DNA of 64,000 nt from Acanthaster planci (Eukaryota > Echinodermata > Asteroidea > Valvatida > Acanthasteridae), in contig NW_019091363.1 in NCBI RefSeq assembly GCF_001949145.1, positions 2,638,902 to 2,702,901 of the forward strand, read 5' to 3'. Positions 38,253 to 51,500 of the stretch are shown here, one piece after another. How positions within the stretch are numbered: position 1 is the first letter of the stretch; every line of letters begins with the position of its first letter. The position numbers and the translations under genes are program-made. Under the pieces are notes generated by a model. That model made no database searches, was not told the origin of the DNA, and saw only the letters and a list, made by a program, of their open reading frames with translations.

Positions 38253-41200
38253 TCAGGTGATGGGAACGTGTACCACACATGCACCAGCTCTACCAGTGTT
38301 CAATGGCGACACCTGTGGAAAGGATCAAACGTAAAGATTAGCGTAGGTAGGCCTGTAATGTATGGAACAAATAAGTACAGTACCGACTCATTCCCCATGC
38401 CTTGAGCATTTCAAAACCTGTTCTTCACGTGCATCAACATGGATGCTGTAACTGATTGAGATCAGAAAGTGATTTCCATTTTGATGTAAAATTCAACATC
38501 CGCTTTGATGTCAAAACTGATAGGTAAATTCTGTGCCATCCGTTTCTGACTGTGGAAGGAGTAACAACTTTGTAGAACATGCCTACTGATCACATAAACA
38601 CATGTCTGCATGGTTATTCACAAGTGTAACATAGGTTGTGGGCGTTAGAACACTTGCAGAGATTTATAACTGTATAACTGCATTCTGTGTCATATTTTGT
38701 AGATTTTAAACCATCTTGAAGTTTGAAATCACGAGCATGTATTTCACAACCCAAAACAGCCAAAAGAAACACATGCACAAGACGGGACTTACAAAGCTCC
38801 ATTCCCCGGACATTGGGTCATAGCACTCTACAGAGTTGAGATACGTCTGGCCATCATAACCCCCCACGGCAAAGATGCGGTTGCCAAGCACTGCCACGCC
38901 CACTGCATCCCGACACAGGCTCATCGGGGCCAGGGTGCACCACAGATCTGAACGAGGGTCGTACCTGTCGAGGGAGAACACGAACATCACGGATTTCATG
39001 TCTTGATGAAAAAGAGTGTAATAATTTAACAGGGAAGCAGATTGCTTACCCAGAATCAAAGTGTAGCAAGTCTGCAGTGCCAAGCTTTTGAATTTTAAGA
39101 GCTGCGCATTTTTCTGTGGTTACAATTAAGCTCCATATTGAAATGAGAACATCCATTTGACAAGCCCAAAACAAAACAAGCAGCCGCGCAAGTGATGCTG
39201 TTTAAATGTACAAGTGCATACACGTTGGTATGTGTAACAACTGCCACTTTGACAGAGCGAATAGCGCCCTCTTTGGCTGGAACATTTTTATTTTCCTTTC
39301 CTTTAATGGAAATCAGAACGTTCTGATTTTCTGGGTCTGAAAACTTCAAATTCAGTACAGTTCCAATTACTGTAGGCAGGTATGGGAATGTGCACTCATG
39401 TAAGCCAATGTGCCTATCAAACCAGGGATATGGTTTGCATTCTTTTGTTTTCTCAGAATATAATTTTCTGTAGTCGTACAAGCAAAAACGGTAATCACTA
39501 TGTTCCTCACTTGGTTTTAATGGCCCCTTTGAAAATCGCAGTTTACAACTTAGGTATCACACATGAGCTGACTTTGTATGAGAACCACAATCTTGTTATT
39601 TGGTGTAATAAACTATGGATCAAGTCAGTGAGTGGGTTCCTGTCCAGTGAGCTGTTTCTCCTTAACTGAGAGCAAATTTGTACATGGGCACGCAAATGAG
39701 GTAGTTATATTCAAACAAGCCATTGGCATTACACTGACAGCAATGAGTGAGCTGTACACTCTAAAGGGAGCTGAAAAAGTCAAAGGACTGTTTTACACTT
39801 TACATGCTCGCTGAGCAGAGGTAGTTAAATACTCAAGACACCCTGAGTGCCAATATTGTAGGTACAGCCAGTGAGTGACACTATTCTGTGGAATTTTTCT
39901 GCCGAACTGTACAAACCTCTCCACGCAATCAAACTGCCTTGATGACTGCTGGCTAGGCGTGTCATGCCCACCGATGGCATACAGGCAACCATTGCTCACA
40001 GCCACTCCAAGCCCCCCTCGTCTCTTGCTCATTGGAGAACACATGGTCCAGCGGTTGATGTGAGGGTCATACACCTCCACTGTTCGTAGACATGCACTTC
40101 CATCCCGTCCGCCGATGGCATAAAGTCTGATATTCAAAAAATTTGCAGTAAGGTCGAAAAACAGGCCGGAGAAATTCCATCTTTAGTTACAATTTGCTCG
40201 GAAACTTGCTGACTCCTCAAAAATCTAAGGCCGAGTCCGAATCACTTTTATGCACACAACTTTATGGAAACTGGCTGTGACCACAACCACTGACTCGTGT
40301 GTAATTTCTAGCCGCAGCCAAGTAATTTGAACACAGCGTGACACTGTGTAAGAATTCACTGGCACATCCTTAATGCTTCAACTTCCATGTGGCATCGATC
40401 CAGAAACAAGATTGCCTTCAAAAGTTAGTTCCAAGAAAAGTCATGCAGGTTGGTTTCATACAAAGAAGGCATCAACCTCAAATGTACCATAATTTTTGAA
40501 ACACTGAGACAGGAATTTCAAGAAAACACTGTGCCAAAAGAAAATCTGTGCTTTTGCCTGATAACTCAGATTTCACCAACTTTTCTCAAGATCTTCTGAC
40601 AATAAGATACTGCCAGTGGTCTTGTTGAAACTGGTAGGCATGGGTGAAAGATGTTCAGAGAAAAGGGACTCACTGGCCATGCTTTGTGGCAGTGCATTAG
40701 TCAACCGCCTAGGGACGCGCTTGAAACTACTTAGTATGACAAAAAGATTTTCAGCGAGGAAGGGCAACTGGTAGGGAAAATAAAACAATGTGTGTTGATG
40801 CCACATGGGTCTAATATTGCCAAACTCACTTGCTATCGAGCACAGCTACTCCTACGGTGCTGCGAGGGGACGACATGGATGCCACATAGCTCCACTGCTT
40901 GCTCTGTGGATCATATCTCTCAACAGAGGACAGGTAGCTCCAACCATCATGCCCTCCCACAGCATACATAGGACCCTCCAACATACCGACACCTGTTAGT
41001 TGGCAATGACATCATTTTAGAACCATTTTCATGTCATTTTACTGGGGAAATGATTTTGTTTCTGCATTTTTAACGGAGTACTGAGTTTTCAGACAAGGCT
41101 GGAGAAAAAGCTCGGAAATTCTAAGATCTGATTTCGGGTTTTCAATTGTCAAAGGCATTGAAAGGAGTAAACAAATTTCCTGTGCTGATACAAGGAAAAG

Positions 41201-44200
41201 TTCCCAACACCAAACTCATTTTTATTAGGGAAGAGTTGTAAAAATAGAGTTCAGAGTTTCAAATTTATCACTCTAATCTCATTTGTGTGTTGCAAACAAA
41301 ATTCTAAATATTGCCAATAACTTACAATCTACAAAATACCGAAAGATGGCTGAAAATGTGTACCACTTGTACAATACAATAACTAGCATACCACACTCAC
41401 ACGAGTGAAAAACATCCCCACACTGCATGTGATATTAATCTATCAATTCTTATTCAACATTCATGTTTGGGTTAATGTGTTTTTTCATTACTTACCCAGT
41501 CCGTGTCGATGTGTTCCCATGGGAGTCAGCATACTCCAGGACTTCCCAGCTGGATTGTAACACTCCACAGTGTTCAGGGTCTTCAGTCCGTCTCTTCCTC
41601 CGACTACAAAGAGCTTATCATGACAGACGGCCACTCCAAACTGCAGCCTGCGGCCGCTCATGTTGCCGATGTGAGTCCAGGTGTTGGTGCGTAGGTCGTA
41701 TTTCTCGATGCTTGTGGCTCCTGAAAGATAAAGGCATGGATCGTGCGATCAACATTCAAAAATGCAAAAAGGGCTTTCTCTCACCAATGAACCCTCGTAC
41801 TTTTGGTGATGTTGTCTAGATGTAGGCTGTCAAAGCCTGCCAAATGGAGTATTTGATGCAGAATAGCATAAGAGCAGCGGAGCTGTCTGGAAATGAAAGG
41901 TTTTTAGAATTCCAACAACAAGAGGGTTAAATGGCATTTCTGCACAAAAAGGTGAACAGAACTTTGTCTTTGTTCTGGGGGATGGCACTCAAAAGTCGTT
42001 CATCGTTCATCTTAAGATGTGATGTAGCCACAAATGATGCAATCAATGACAACTCAACTTTGGAAGCAGAAGTATGGATGATGTGATCACTCAGAGAGAA
42101 TACCTCCAGCAGCACTCTCTTTAGTGGGCCACTGTCTTGCATGCATTTATCGAGGTGCTTCAAAGGAGACGCAAGGATTACAAGACACGGTAACAGGTGC
42201 AGTGTAGGTACCTCAGAGATTGTGTCTGACCTGTGTCTGAGTCCCTGAAGACAAAGCGGCAATCACAGCACAAATGCAAAGGTATCCGGGCCCTGCCAAC
42301 CGGCATGCAATTTTTTTTTCAATTCTAAACACCATGACTGAAAGGCCCGGGATAACTGCCCTTGTTTCACATACACGTACCTTTAGTGCTGTCCATTCCT
42401 CCCACGGCATACAACGTCCCGACGGTTGATTTGCGTGGCCTTGTGCGTGCGCTTTGCATGAGAGGGCGCCGTTCCGGTAGCAGGTGGTACTTCATGGCCT
42501 CAAAGATGAGACGTTGGCACTCCTCTTCACCGTGGAAGAGGGGGTTGTCAATGATGTCACTGAGGAACTGCCAGACAAAAGCATGAATGTGATGCAGTTG
42601 GCATTTCTTCAATACAATATTATTTGCAATTTGGATGCAGTCCAAGTTGTACCAAAGGTTATGTTTTCTTACATTTGTGATTGAGAATTTTTATCTTTTA
42701 ATTTTTCTTTTAAAAAATGTAAAAAGGAACACAGAGAGAACAGTGTTCTGCCAAGTATACAGTATTTAAAATGAGCTTGTACCACAAAAAATGAAAAGTT
42801 TTGGAGATATAACATTATTTTGACTAAGAAGCAGTTTCTACTCAGGAAAACTTTGTCTTTACATCAACTAGCAGCATCAAACGTTTTACTATGATCTTAA
42901 TAAAAGTTTTCAATGTTTATTCAAAAGCTTCTTAAAACTTAAGACTTGCCAAACAAGATACCAAACAAGTGAACTGTTCTCAACTGGAATAGTCCAGAAG
43001 AGCAAAGAGTGCTGACAACTCATACAAACTGACATTCAACCTCTACACACACATGTCCATTGGGGTATCGTTCACAAACTTCACCATGTCTGCAAAAGTG
43101 AAATGTACCCAATATGCATGTGATGACCTTGAGGGCCATTCGTCTGTAAGCCCACGTGCTCATTATAATGGATAGTGGACTACACAACTAGTTTCAAAAA
43201 GGCACATGCTGCTTTCAGAAAAAAAGGGCTTTTTAAACAAAGGATCAGAACAATTTTCAAGTTCTTGCAATCATTCTTACCTGAGGGGAGAGTAGTGGTA
43301 GTCGTATGTGAGCCATGATGTTGGCGATGTACCTCTTTCGCTCGGACAGGTTGTGATTTGCCCAGGACAGCAGGGCATAGTAGACAATCTCTTCATTGGG
43401 GACGTTGAGGTCGTCACTAGCGAAGAGCTCGCAGACGTCGTTGGCATTCATCATCAGAAATTCCTGGTTCACTGTCACCTCGCAGAAGTTCTCCTGATTG
43501 GTTCCAGATAAAGGTCAAGCTCAGGGTCAGCTCAACAAAGTGTTTGTTTGAAAGTGGAGTAACCGTCAAAGACAAGAAAAATGTCTGCCATGTAAGCAAA
43601 CCAGTCAATCCCTCCCAAAACAATAATCCTCCACACTTCCTATCAACAAAGGGCTATAATTTTTTTGCAAAGACACAGAATGAGAAATTTTACAAAAGAC
43701 TGTAAAATTTACTTCGATATGTCAAGTTTAGAGGTATGAACACCCAAAGTTTGAAGGGACCTAGATACTTCTCAGGCGAGATGTACGGATGACAATCAAT
43801 ATTCAAACTGAAAAGTAATAATGAATATGCATTGTCAATAATGTCAAATACCATTGTGTAGTTGTGTGCGACCCTGTGGAGATCAGGGCAGCTCTGTGAG
43901 TCAGCAAAGGAGCGTATTCCAAGACAGTTAGAGGGATGAAGTTGCTTGACTAGATACCCACAGCAGGCCTCCGTCACCTCAGACAACTGAAGGATGCAAC
44001 CCGTGGCCAGTAGATGCTCAACATTATCCTCCTTGAGAAGAATTTCTCCTACCAGGAAACAGAAGTTAAATTTCCATTCATGGCAAGTCACATACACACA
44101 TACTTATAGCACTTTGAGAACATTGCGTATTTCTGTATTTCTTCTAGAAAAATAAACCTTCCATTATTATTGAAGTTTTTGTTAATTGGTTTCTTCAGAC

Positions 44201-44688
44201 AAGCAAGTATTTTCCATTTCATTCAGAGGTAATGCTCTGTTTCAGGTTGGCATATCATGTTAGCATTTTGTTTTGGTAAAGCCGTCAAACTCTTTTTCCT
44301 GTTCCCTCAAAATGAATTTGTCAGAGCTAATGACGAAATACAGTAGAGCAATTAATTCACAGCCACCTGTATAGATGTACTGAATGCAAGCCTTCAGTGC
44401 CTGAGGGTCTAGGTCCCTCAGTTCAACCTCCCCCGCTGTTGCCTCTACTACATCATTCGTGAACATGGCGGCAAAGTAGTCGGACACAGCACACAAGACC
44501 AGCCTGTGTGCCGGGATGCGCACGTCTCCCGCCTTCAAGACCACATCCGTCAGCTGTTTGCGCTGCAGGTACACTTGCATCTTGTTGAAGGTCCGCTCGG
44601 CATGGTTGAGGGAGCAGAACTTCTCACCGTCTGAGGATATAGGATCGTCCATGATGGCCACAGGCGGGCGGGATGGCGCGGCACTCAT
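38253..44688 (-). CDS. KLHL5: Kelch-like protein of the KLHL1/4/5 group (9 coding exons)
   Basis: BTB-BACK-kelch protein; such proteins usually act as cullin-3 ubiquitin-ligase adaptors or bind actin. Exons in gene order: 44367-44688, 43852-44048, 43281-43493, 42381-42567, 41496-41720, 40830-40992, 39917-40126, 38793-38964, 38253-38312. Total 1749 nt, 582 residues plus stop, all phases consistent. The BTB domain fills exons 1-2 ([31 protein letters not shown]), BACK follows ([26 protein letters not shown]), then six kelch repeats with [65 protein letters not shown] and [20 protein letters not shown]. The linker [20 protein letters not shown] and the end [12 protein letters not shown] match vertebrate KLHL4/5. 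Start set at 44688; the frame stays open to an acceptor at 44724, so a longer N-terminus from an upstream exon is likely. Confidence 0.95.
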
Positions 44689-44723
44689 TGGGAGGATGGC
44701 ACTGCAGGATGCATTGCTCTGAT

Positions 44724-47700
44724 CTGAAATTAAACGGAAACCCCCAAACCATTAACGCTAATTATTTATAAGAGCTTAGTCAGTATGTTTTGTTAATTTA
44801 GAATTGTTGATGCTGAGTGACATAAAGAGGTTTCCACGTGACGTAACATGACCGCCAAAGGCATTTCAGGATGCAAACCATGTCCATGGTGGCGAGTTTT
44901 CTAATCTGTGTCTTTCTATTGGCAGTGTCATGTATGACAGAATGTTGAGAAACTTCGAAGAGGCACTCGTTTCTAGGCATATCCGTGTACATTTAACGCT
45001 GAAAATCCCTTTAGGATATGTGCCAAAATATCTTTGACTCAACACTATCAGTTTTGTGCCGTCAATGAATTGCAGATTCATCATTCATTGGTGCATATAC
45101 ATGTACGTTTCTTTTCAGTTTAGGGGGATGCAAAGGTGGAGAAATTTGAATAAACTGGTTTAGAGCAGGTATCCACCCTTAACAGATATAAATATCAAAA
45201 CATCCTGGCTTCAAAGTTGGTTCAACACACAGCTTGGGGTGGGGGTAACATTAGTCACTATTCTGTGTCTGGGCTTTGTTGTTGTAGTGACTGAACGGCA
45301 TGCATAAAACACGTGTTGTGCCATTCATGCCATAAATATCAATCGTACAGTTTCAGTTACTAGATATCATCCAGAATATATTCACACTGTTGATTACGAC
45401 AATGGATGGCACAACTACCGATCGTAATGTACACGTATGACTGTGCAGGTGAATAGAATCTTGGGTATAGACCACAAAAGGGGAGGGAAGCATGGAGACA
45501 GGTAAGAGCGGGGAAGAGGACCATGCTAGTGGTCCTCCAGACACAACATGTCAAAGTGTCCTGCAAGGTGGGACCGTAAACCCAAGTAGTTTGAGGCTTT
45601 CTGATTTGTGGCTGTGGAGGATTTCTTTGAAACAGGGAAGTTAGAGATTTCATACACGATCGACAGATAGTAGTTAGTACAATGCAATTATGTGTTTGTG
45701 CACATCGACTGATCGCACCCAATACTGATAGTTGTGAGCATACCTGATATTTATAATGTAGGAGTAACTCTTGTTCCTGCTCAACCCTAGGCAAGATCAA
45801 GGAGTTCAGGAGGAGTCATATGTGTTTCTGGAGAATCAAAGTAATTGTTTTCAAGTGTTTATCTTTGGTTTGTATTTTTTAGACATGTTCTATGTTGTTT
45901 GTCATGTTTGTGGATGGCGGAACTACCCACCCCTTCCCGAGATGGAAAATATCTGCTGACGGTAAGTATGATGCCTACATTTAGATACTAACGGCGTAAC
46001 GCTCCAGCTCCACACAGAGAGCTCATTATAATTATGTCATGACACTTGTTTTTCAGGTATTTTTGTTTGCAGCTGCTCACTAAATCGCCGGTTACCCACA
46101 CGGTGAACAGAAATCTGACAAAATGAGTGCACACACACCGCTTCTATACCATTTATAGTAGTATATTACGCCCTAATTTAAAAAGAAAAGGCATGCTTAC
46201 GTCGATTTTCTTCAGTTTTTATTGTCAGCTGGAGTAGTGGGGAGGGATCGGGAAATAACTAACCGATCGTGATCGTGGGCTGTGTCTGACGGCCTCTCAC
46301 GACTTGGTATTAGCCACTACTTTCGCGTAGTCTGGGTTTCAGACATGCCAGCTATTTTGACAAGATGCCCCTTTTAAAACAACGGCATTGCTTGCAGTTC
46401 GGTTTTAACTCAACTTCAAGATCAAGCTCATGACCATGATATCGATGCTACTGACTCGGAGACTCCATTTCCACATTTATGTCGATTCCAGACCTGTTCA
46501 ACTATCAAGCCATGTCTAATAACCGCCAAAGTTCCGAGTCTATCTGCCTTGATATGAAGCAATAGTTTTACAAATAGTCCCCTGCTTTAAGTGTTGAGGA
46601 ACGGTTCTTGAACCGAAAATAATATTAACAGAGGTGACCACTGCATACAACCGGCCAGTCGGGGCGGCGCGTTACGTGCACGTACAGCCTTTGTGTGCAA
46701 CCACGTATTCTGTCCGAGGCTGGAGTGTACTCCGATAGCTCCATGCTCTAGCGCCATCCAACTGTAAAAGTAAAACCAACTGCTACTAAATTTTGTGAGT
46801 CTGCCGCCTATAAATTTAGTATGAGATATATTGTGTGCAGCCCCTCCTGAATAACGTATGGAAATTATTTAGTTCATTTTGTTGAAACGTGCACTGTATA
46901 AGATTTACAAATTTTAATGCTTTCCCATTGTTGGCGCGTTGCTGTTATGCGCCTTCAGGAATTTGAAGACAATTGTTCATGGGAGTGTGTGTGTGGTGGT
47001 GGTGGTGTGTGTGTGGGGGGGGGGGTGAATCAAAACTCTGTTCATTGACAATATGCATCAAACCAACAAATCACCAAAAATCACATCAGCACAAAAAAAA
47101 ATTGAAAAAGTATCCCCAAACCCTACAATTTCGAAAGAACATTGAAAAAAAAAGTTTATATGGGACACAATGCTGCATTTACAAGCACTGCTTTGTAAAA
47201 AAAAATGCGTTGCACGTTGCGTATATATCTCCCGTCTTTGGGGGGTGGTTAGGGGGCGTATTTACGAGGGGGGCACGGAGGCATGTGCCCCCCCCCAGCG
47301 GATGCCTGTGCCCCCCGTGAATAATCTCTGTTGAGTTATAGCTGTGTAGATGGAGCTTATTTTCTTGTGGCGCCCTAGAACAAATGTGTGCACCCAGGGG
47401 TGCCCCACATCCCCCCACAATTACCCATCCCCCAATCCCCCCCCCATTTCTGGCACAAATTTACACCACTGGTAGCATAGCGGTCAAAATACTGCAGCAC
47501 CTGTATGTTTGCAGCTTCATTTGCGTTTCACTGGCTCTGCTAATGACATAAACATGATGTACACTATTACTTATCGTAAATCAATGTCTGGGGTGGATAT
47601 GTGGATATTAATCAATTATATTTGTGCTAATGGCACGTCTTAGAGTCACAGAAGGGTCTTATGATAAAAGAACGCGTTTGATAATAATTTATTTTGAAAT

Positions 47701-47769
47701 ATTCTTTTGTGCTTGCTACTTGGTACCTCGTAGGGCCTACGTGGTAGTTGTCCTCTTGAATACTCCAGT
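44724..47769. other. Region between the kelch gene and SCLT1, left part
   Basis: Should contain the upstream exon(s) and promoter of the kelch gene, which I could not place. Low-complexity G, GT and C runs lie at about 46981-47030 and 47233-47450. Open frames here show no known motif. Confidence 0.4.
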
Positions 47770-48144
47770 TGATAGTCTCACTAAAAGGCCTGGGAGAGTG
47801 GTTTAATTTGAATTGTATTTCATTAAATCTGTGGTGGTTAAAGACATCAATAGTATTCTAAGGGAGCCTGTTCCATTTTCGAACAGTCCTTGGTAAAAAA
47901 AAAGGGGGGGTTCAAGTAGTAGTTAGGTTTGCTTGCAATTTCAGAGAGGTGGAAGTTGTCTCCTCTGCGCAGTCTAGCTCTCTTCGGTGAATATGCATCT
48001 GATTTGATTGGTAGTTTATTTTTGCTTATTTTGTGCGGGTTGGTAAGCCGATTTAGTTCCCGCCTTTGTTCAAGTGTCGCCAGTGAAAATATTGGTAACA
48101 CTGCTCTTCCTCGAGTGGTTGTTGTACACAAAGCGTGCATCTGA
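47770..48144 (-). mobile_element. Non-LTR retrotransposon remnant: reverse transcriptase C-terminal tail
   Basis: On the minus strand the peptide LEQRRELNRLTNPHK, then PKRARLRRGDN, then NYYLNPPFFF, has the layout of the tail of LINE reverse transcriptases, which normally ends SFFPRTVREWNRLP. The expected ending is split over frames after the FFF stretch, so the copy is dead. It ends less than 400 bp before the SCLT1 start. Confidence 0.65.
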
Positions 48145-48333
48145 AACCCTGGAAAAGGTCAGGTAGTTTTGGGCTGGAAAAAGTGATCGTCAGAAAGACA
48201 AATAAAACCTTGACATTTATAAATGGGATGTTTTGACCAATTTAAAAAAGCTTCTGAAATGTGTTTGCCCCATTTCCCGTGTAGGATCTCCTGGGTCGGC
48301 CATGCACAGACCCCCCAGTTTGATGCGGCTTCT

Positions 48334-48402
48334 GATTGGTTTGAAAGTTTCTACTAGCAACGAGACCGCCCAGCCTCGCTTTGAATCAACCCAAGATGGC
48401 GG
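48334..48402 (+). promoter_or_regulatory. Probable SCLT1 core promoter (CCAAT box, YY1-like site)
   Basis: An inverted CCAAT box (GATTGG, 48334-48339) lies about 55 bp before AAGATGGCGG (48393-48402), the YY1-type element that often overlaps the start of TATA-less housekeeping genes. The SCLT1 start codon is 124 bp further on. Role inferred from position and motif only. Confidence 0.45.
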
Positions 48403-48434
48403 AAAACTTGAAGGACTGGCGGCGGGGCGGTTGA
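48396..48434 (+). CDS. Short upstream open reading frame in the SCLT1 leader
   Basis: ATG within the YY1-like site opens a 12-codon frame (MAENLKDWRRGG) with its own stop, 91 bp before the SCLT1 ATG. If transcription starts upstream of it, it could lower SCLT1 translation. If the start lies on the AAGATGG element itself, it would be skipped. Confidence 0.3.
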   Translation: MAENLKDWRRGG

Positions 48435-48525
48435 ACTTGTTGTTCTTGTTGCAGGATATGTTATGTCGTGTATTGGAGTAGCTGTGGAATCCATATAAAA
48501 TATTCTTTCCGAGGATTTGTACATC

Positions 48526-51500
48526 ATGGATGTCGGAGAACGGGAATTCTTACGCGACCAAGGTAAGCCTAAGGTGAAAGGGTCTAACGTTATCAATTGT
48601 GGTTATACTAGGCCTACATGTATATACCGTACTATTCCGCCTCCGTGAGTATCTGTACAAAAATGGGGGGACTTAATGCAGTGCTGCATCACTTGCGTGA
48701 AAACTGAAAATAAGTTGGTGGAGCGGAGGCTCTAGTCTGAATTTGAATCCGGTAGGCATGGCCGTAGGCGTACCAGTTTTTGTGGGTCTTCTTAGGCAGC
48801 AGCAATAATACACATGCAGCAGTTGTAACGTTAGAAATTGGTGCGAAGAATTTCAAAATCAGAAGATTCAGAATTCATAGTGAATGCTGGTCAACTCATA
48901 GAGTCGTACACCGACCAACTCGTACGCCGCCAAACTTGGGCAGCTCACACAGGTGTCGGAGCATTAACCTCGTACAAGCTTTTGCTGCCGTGTTTTCACC
49001 AAATTTACCTGTAGTAAGTTTAGATGTAAATCAATTAAATGTAAATAAAATGTAAATTAAGTAAATGTAAATAACCAGATAAGCTGATTGTTCGTTACTT
49101 TTTTCTGTTTACGTCGAGACTGGTATTTTCAGATTTGCTTAGATATCCTTAAGGATTGGTATTAAGTCACATTAAAAAATGTCCGTAAATTTAAGGTGTC
49201 CGTAATTGACTTTTCCGTAAAATTACGGAATTGTTCCATAATTTTACGGGAACAAGTCCGTAATTTTACGGGAAATTTCAATTTAAGGAGACCATAAATT
49301 TACAGAAAGTTTTTACAGTGTTTAAAAGATATGTGGCCTGCGAGGGCAAAAATTAAAAAGAAAATAACTGCATTGAATAATCTCTTTTTTGAAAATGTGT
49401 GGCCATGGGGCCACTGGCTCTGAAAAGAGCCGTTTGTTTAGGTGGCTCTGATCCCCGTTATCAGTCAAGGTAGTGACGGGAATTAAGGATGTTTCTAATA
49501 ACATTAGTTATATACTAGGCGTACGAGTTGGTCAGCGTACGAGTTGGCACGCACACGGCTTGACCAAACTGCACACGAGTTGGTCGGTGTACGAGTTGGG
49601 TGGCGTACGAGTTGGCCTGCTTCATTCTCAGTTACGTTATGGCCTGACAAGTAACGTGGTTACATGGACATGCATGACTAACGGACAGTCAATCAGTGAC
49701 ACTAACAGTCAGTCAATAGCCTTTGTAGGCTAACAAGTTAGGAGTCAGTGTCACCGTGGTCACTATCACTGTCATACCCCAGGACTGCCTGACTGTGGGG
49801 TCCGACATCCGCCTTGCTCCATGAGGGAGCAGGGCGGATGTCGCACCCCACAGTTCTTGAGATATCAGTGTCATTGACAAGAAAAACTGTAACCACGGTA
49901 ACTGGAAAGAATTCCATCCTATACGGACACCATTCGTTTGAGGAAGAGTTCCTTATCTGCTCTGAGCGGAGAACACTGAGTACGCGTAACTAATTTATTC
50001 CGGCTTTTATGGTCTTTGCATACACGCAGTAACCACCTGTCTTTCTTTTGCTGATTGGGGGTGCACTGCAGCTCAGGATGGATAGGCCTACCCTGTACAC
50101 ACGATACAGTCAGGGACCAAACCACAATCTAGCGGCATTGCTAATTTTTTGCTCATATCGCTTGTTCAAGTTGCGATGATGTCGTGTTTATCTGGATACC
50201 TGACAATGGAAATAAATGATGCAATAGGACACGTACTTCCCCAAAGTCAACAATGTTTAACTTAATGTATTTTTTTTTGAGGGAGTTAATCACATTTGGA
50301 TTAGTTTCTATCATGTTTTATTATTGCCGCATGTACGGTCTTTGCCTACATGCAGAATGCGTGAAAGAACCTGCTTGTAACCACCTGTCTTTCTTTTGCC
50401 GATTGATGATGCACTTCAGCTTGGGTCGGATTTCGAAATGACTAAGTTTGTTTAATTAGTTACCGTTAGTTAACTGTTACAAAAACATCACATAAAGTCC
50501 AAATCAGTGGACTCCCCACTGAGGGGGTGAGTCGGCAAGGGCGGAGTTGGTTGAGTCGGCTAAGGGGCGAGTTGACCTAAAATCTCCCATGATTTTTGCA
50601 CAAGATTGAGTGGTGTCTGAGAACTCTTTTTGCTAACCCTATGGCTATAAAAAAAGCACAACTTCCTGGAGCATAACAATTGAGAAAAAAATATATACAC
50701 GGATTATACGTTTATGACATTTTGTTTTATAAACGGCAGTACGATGTATGTTTTATGGCCTGTTTAACAATACATCATGGCAGAGATGTCATTGCTTTAA
50801 TAAACATACATGTAACCATGGATTTTTGAAAAAAAGATTTTTATAAATATCAGGTCAGGTGTGAAAAACTAGTCAGGCGGCAGTGTCTACCTAATTAAAA
50901 TTCGTATAAGAATTTGATTTTCAGGGGCCTCATAAAAAGGAGTGTCTCCTCAGTTTGGCCTGTTTGAAGTGAAGAAAATGTTCTCAATTGAATGTCTTAC
51001 TGTATGTGGTGTGAGTTTACATGTATGTGATGTGGAAATGTAGTGATGTTTCAACCGTAGAGTTTAGCTTGATTAGGCTACATGTCGTTGTCTGAACAAA
51101 AAAAGGGTGGGGATTAGACAGTCTAGCACGGGTAAAAAGGATTTCATTTGGCTCTAATAAGGGTTTCCAACTCGCTTGTTCTCACTAGACACTAAACACT
51201 GTTGCTCAATATCAACAGACATGTACCCATTATTGTTATGTAACAGCTGCACAAACTGTCATAACAGAACCACTGACTGTTCATGTGAATACCAGTACAA
51301 CAGAAAAAATATGAAGGACACATTCATGATACTGTCGACGGTTTCTTCCTCGAGACACAACATGTTGGACCGGATCTACAGTACATGTATGTAGGTTGAA
51401 TAGCCCGAAACAGTAAACTATCAGTAGATTATTGGTTAGAGATGCTTCCACTTCCACTTTCCAAAAGGAGTATGTATTTCTGTGGCGCCCTTACATTGCC

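Noticed and set aside
45360-45800. 146-codon minus-strand open frame upstream of the kelch gene
   Set aside because: No known motif, no matching splice link to the kelch exon at 44723, and irregular composition; likely chance.
48890-49612. CRISPR-like spaced repeats
   Set aside because: Spacing is irregular, some units are inverted, and the context is an animal intron; it is a minisatellite or element end.
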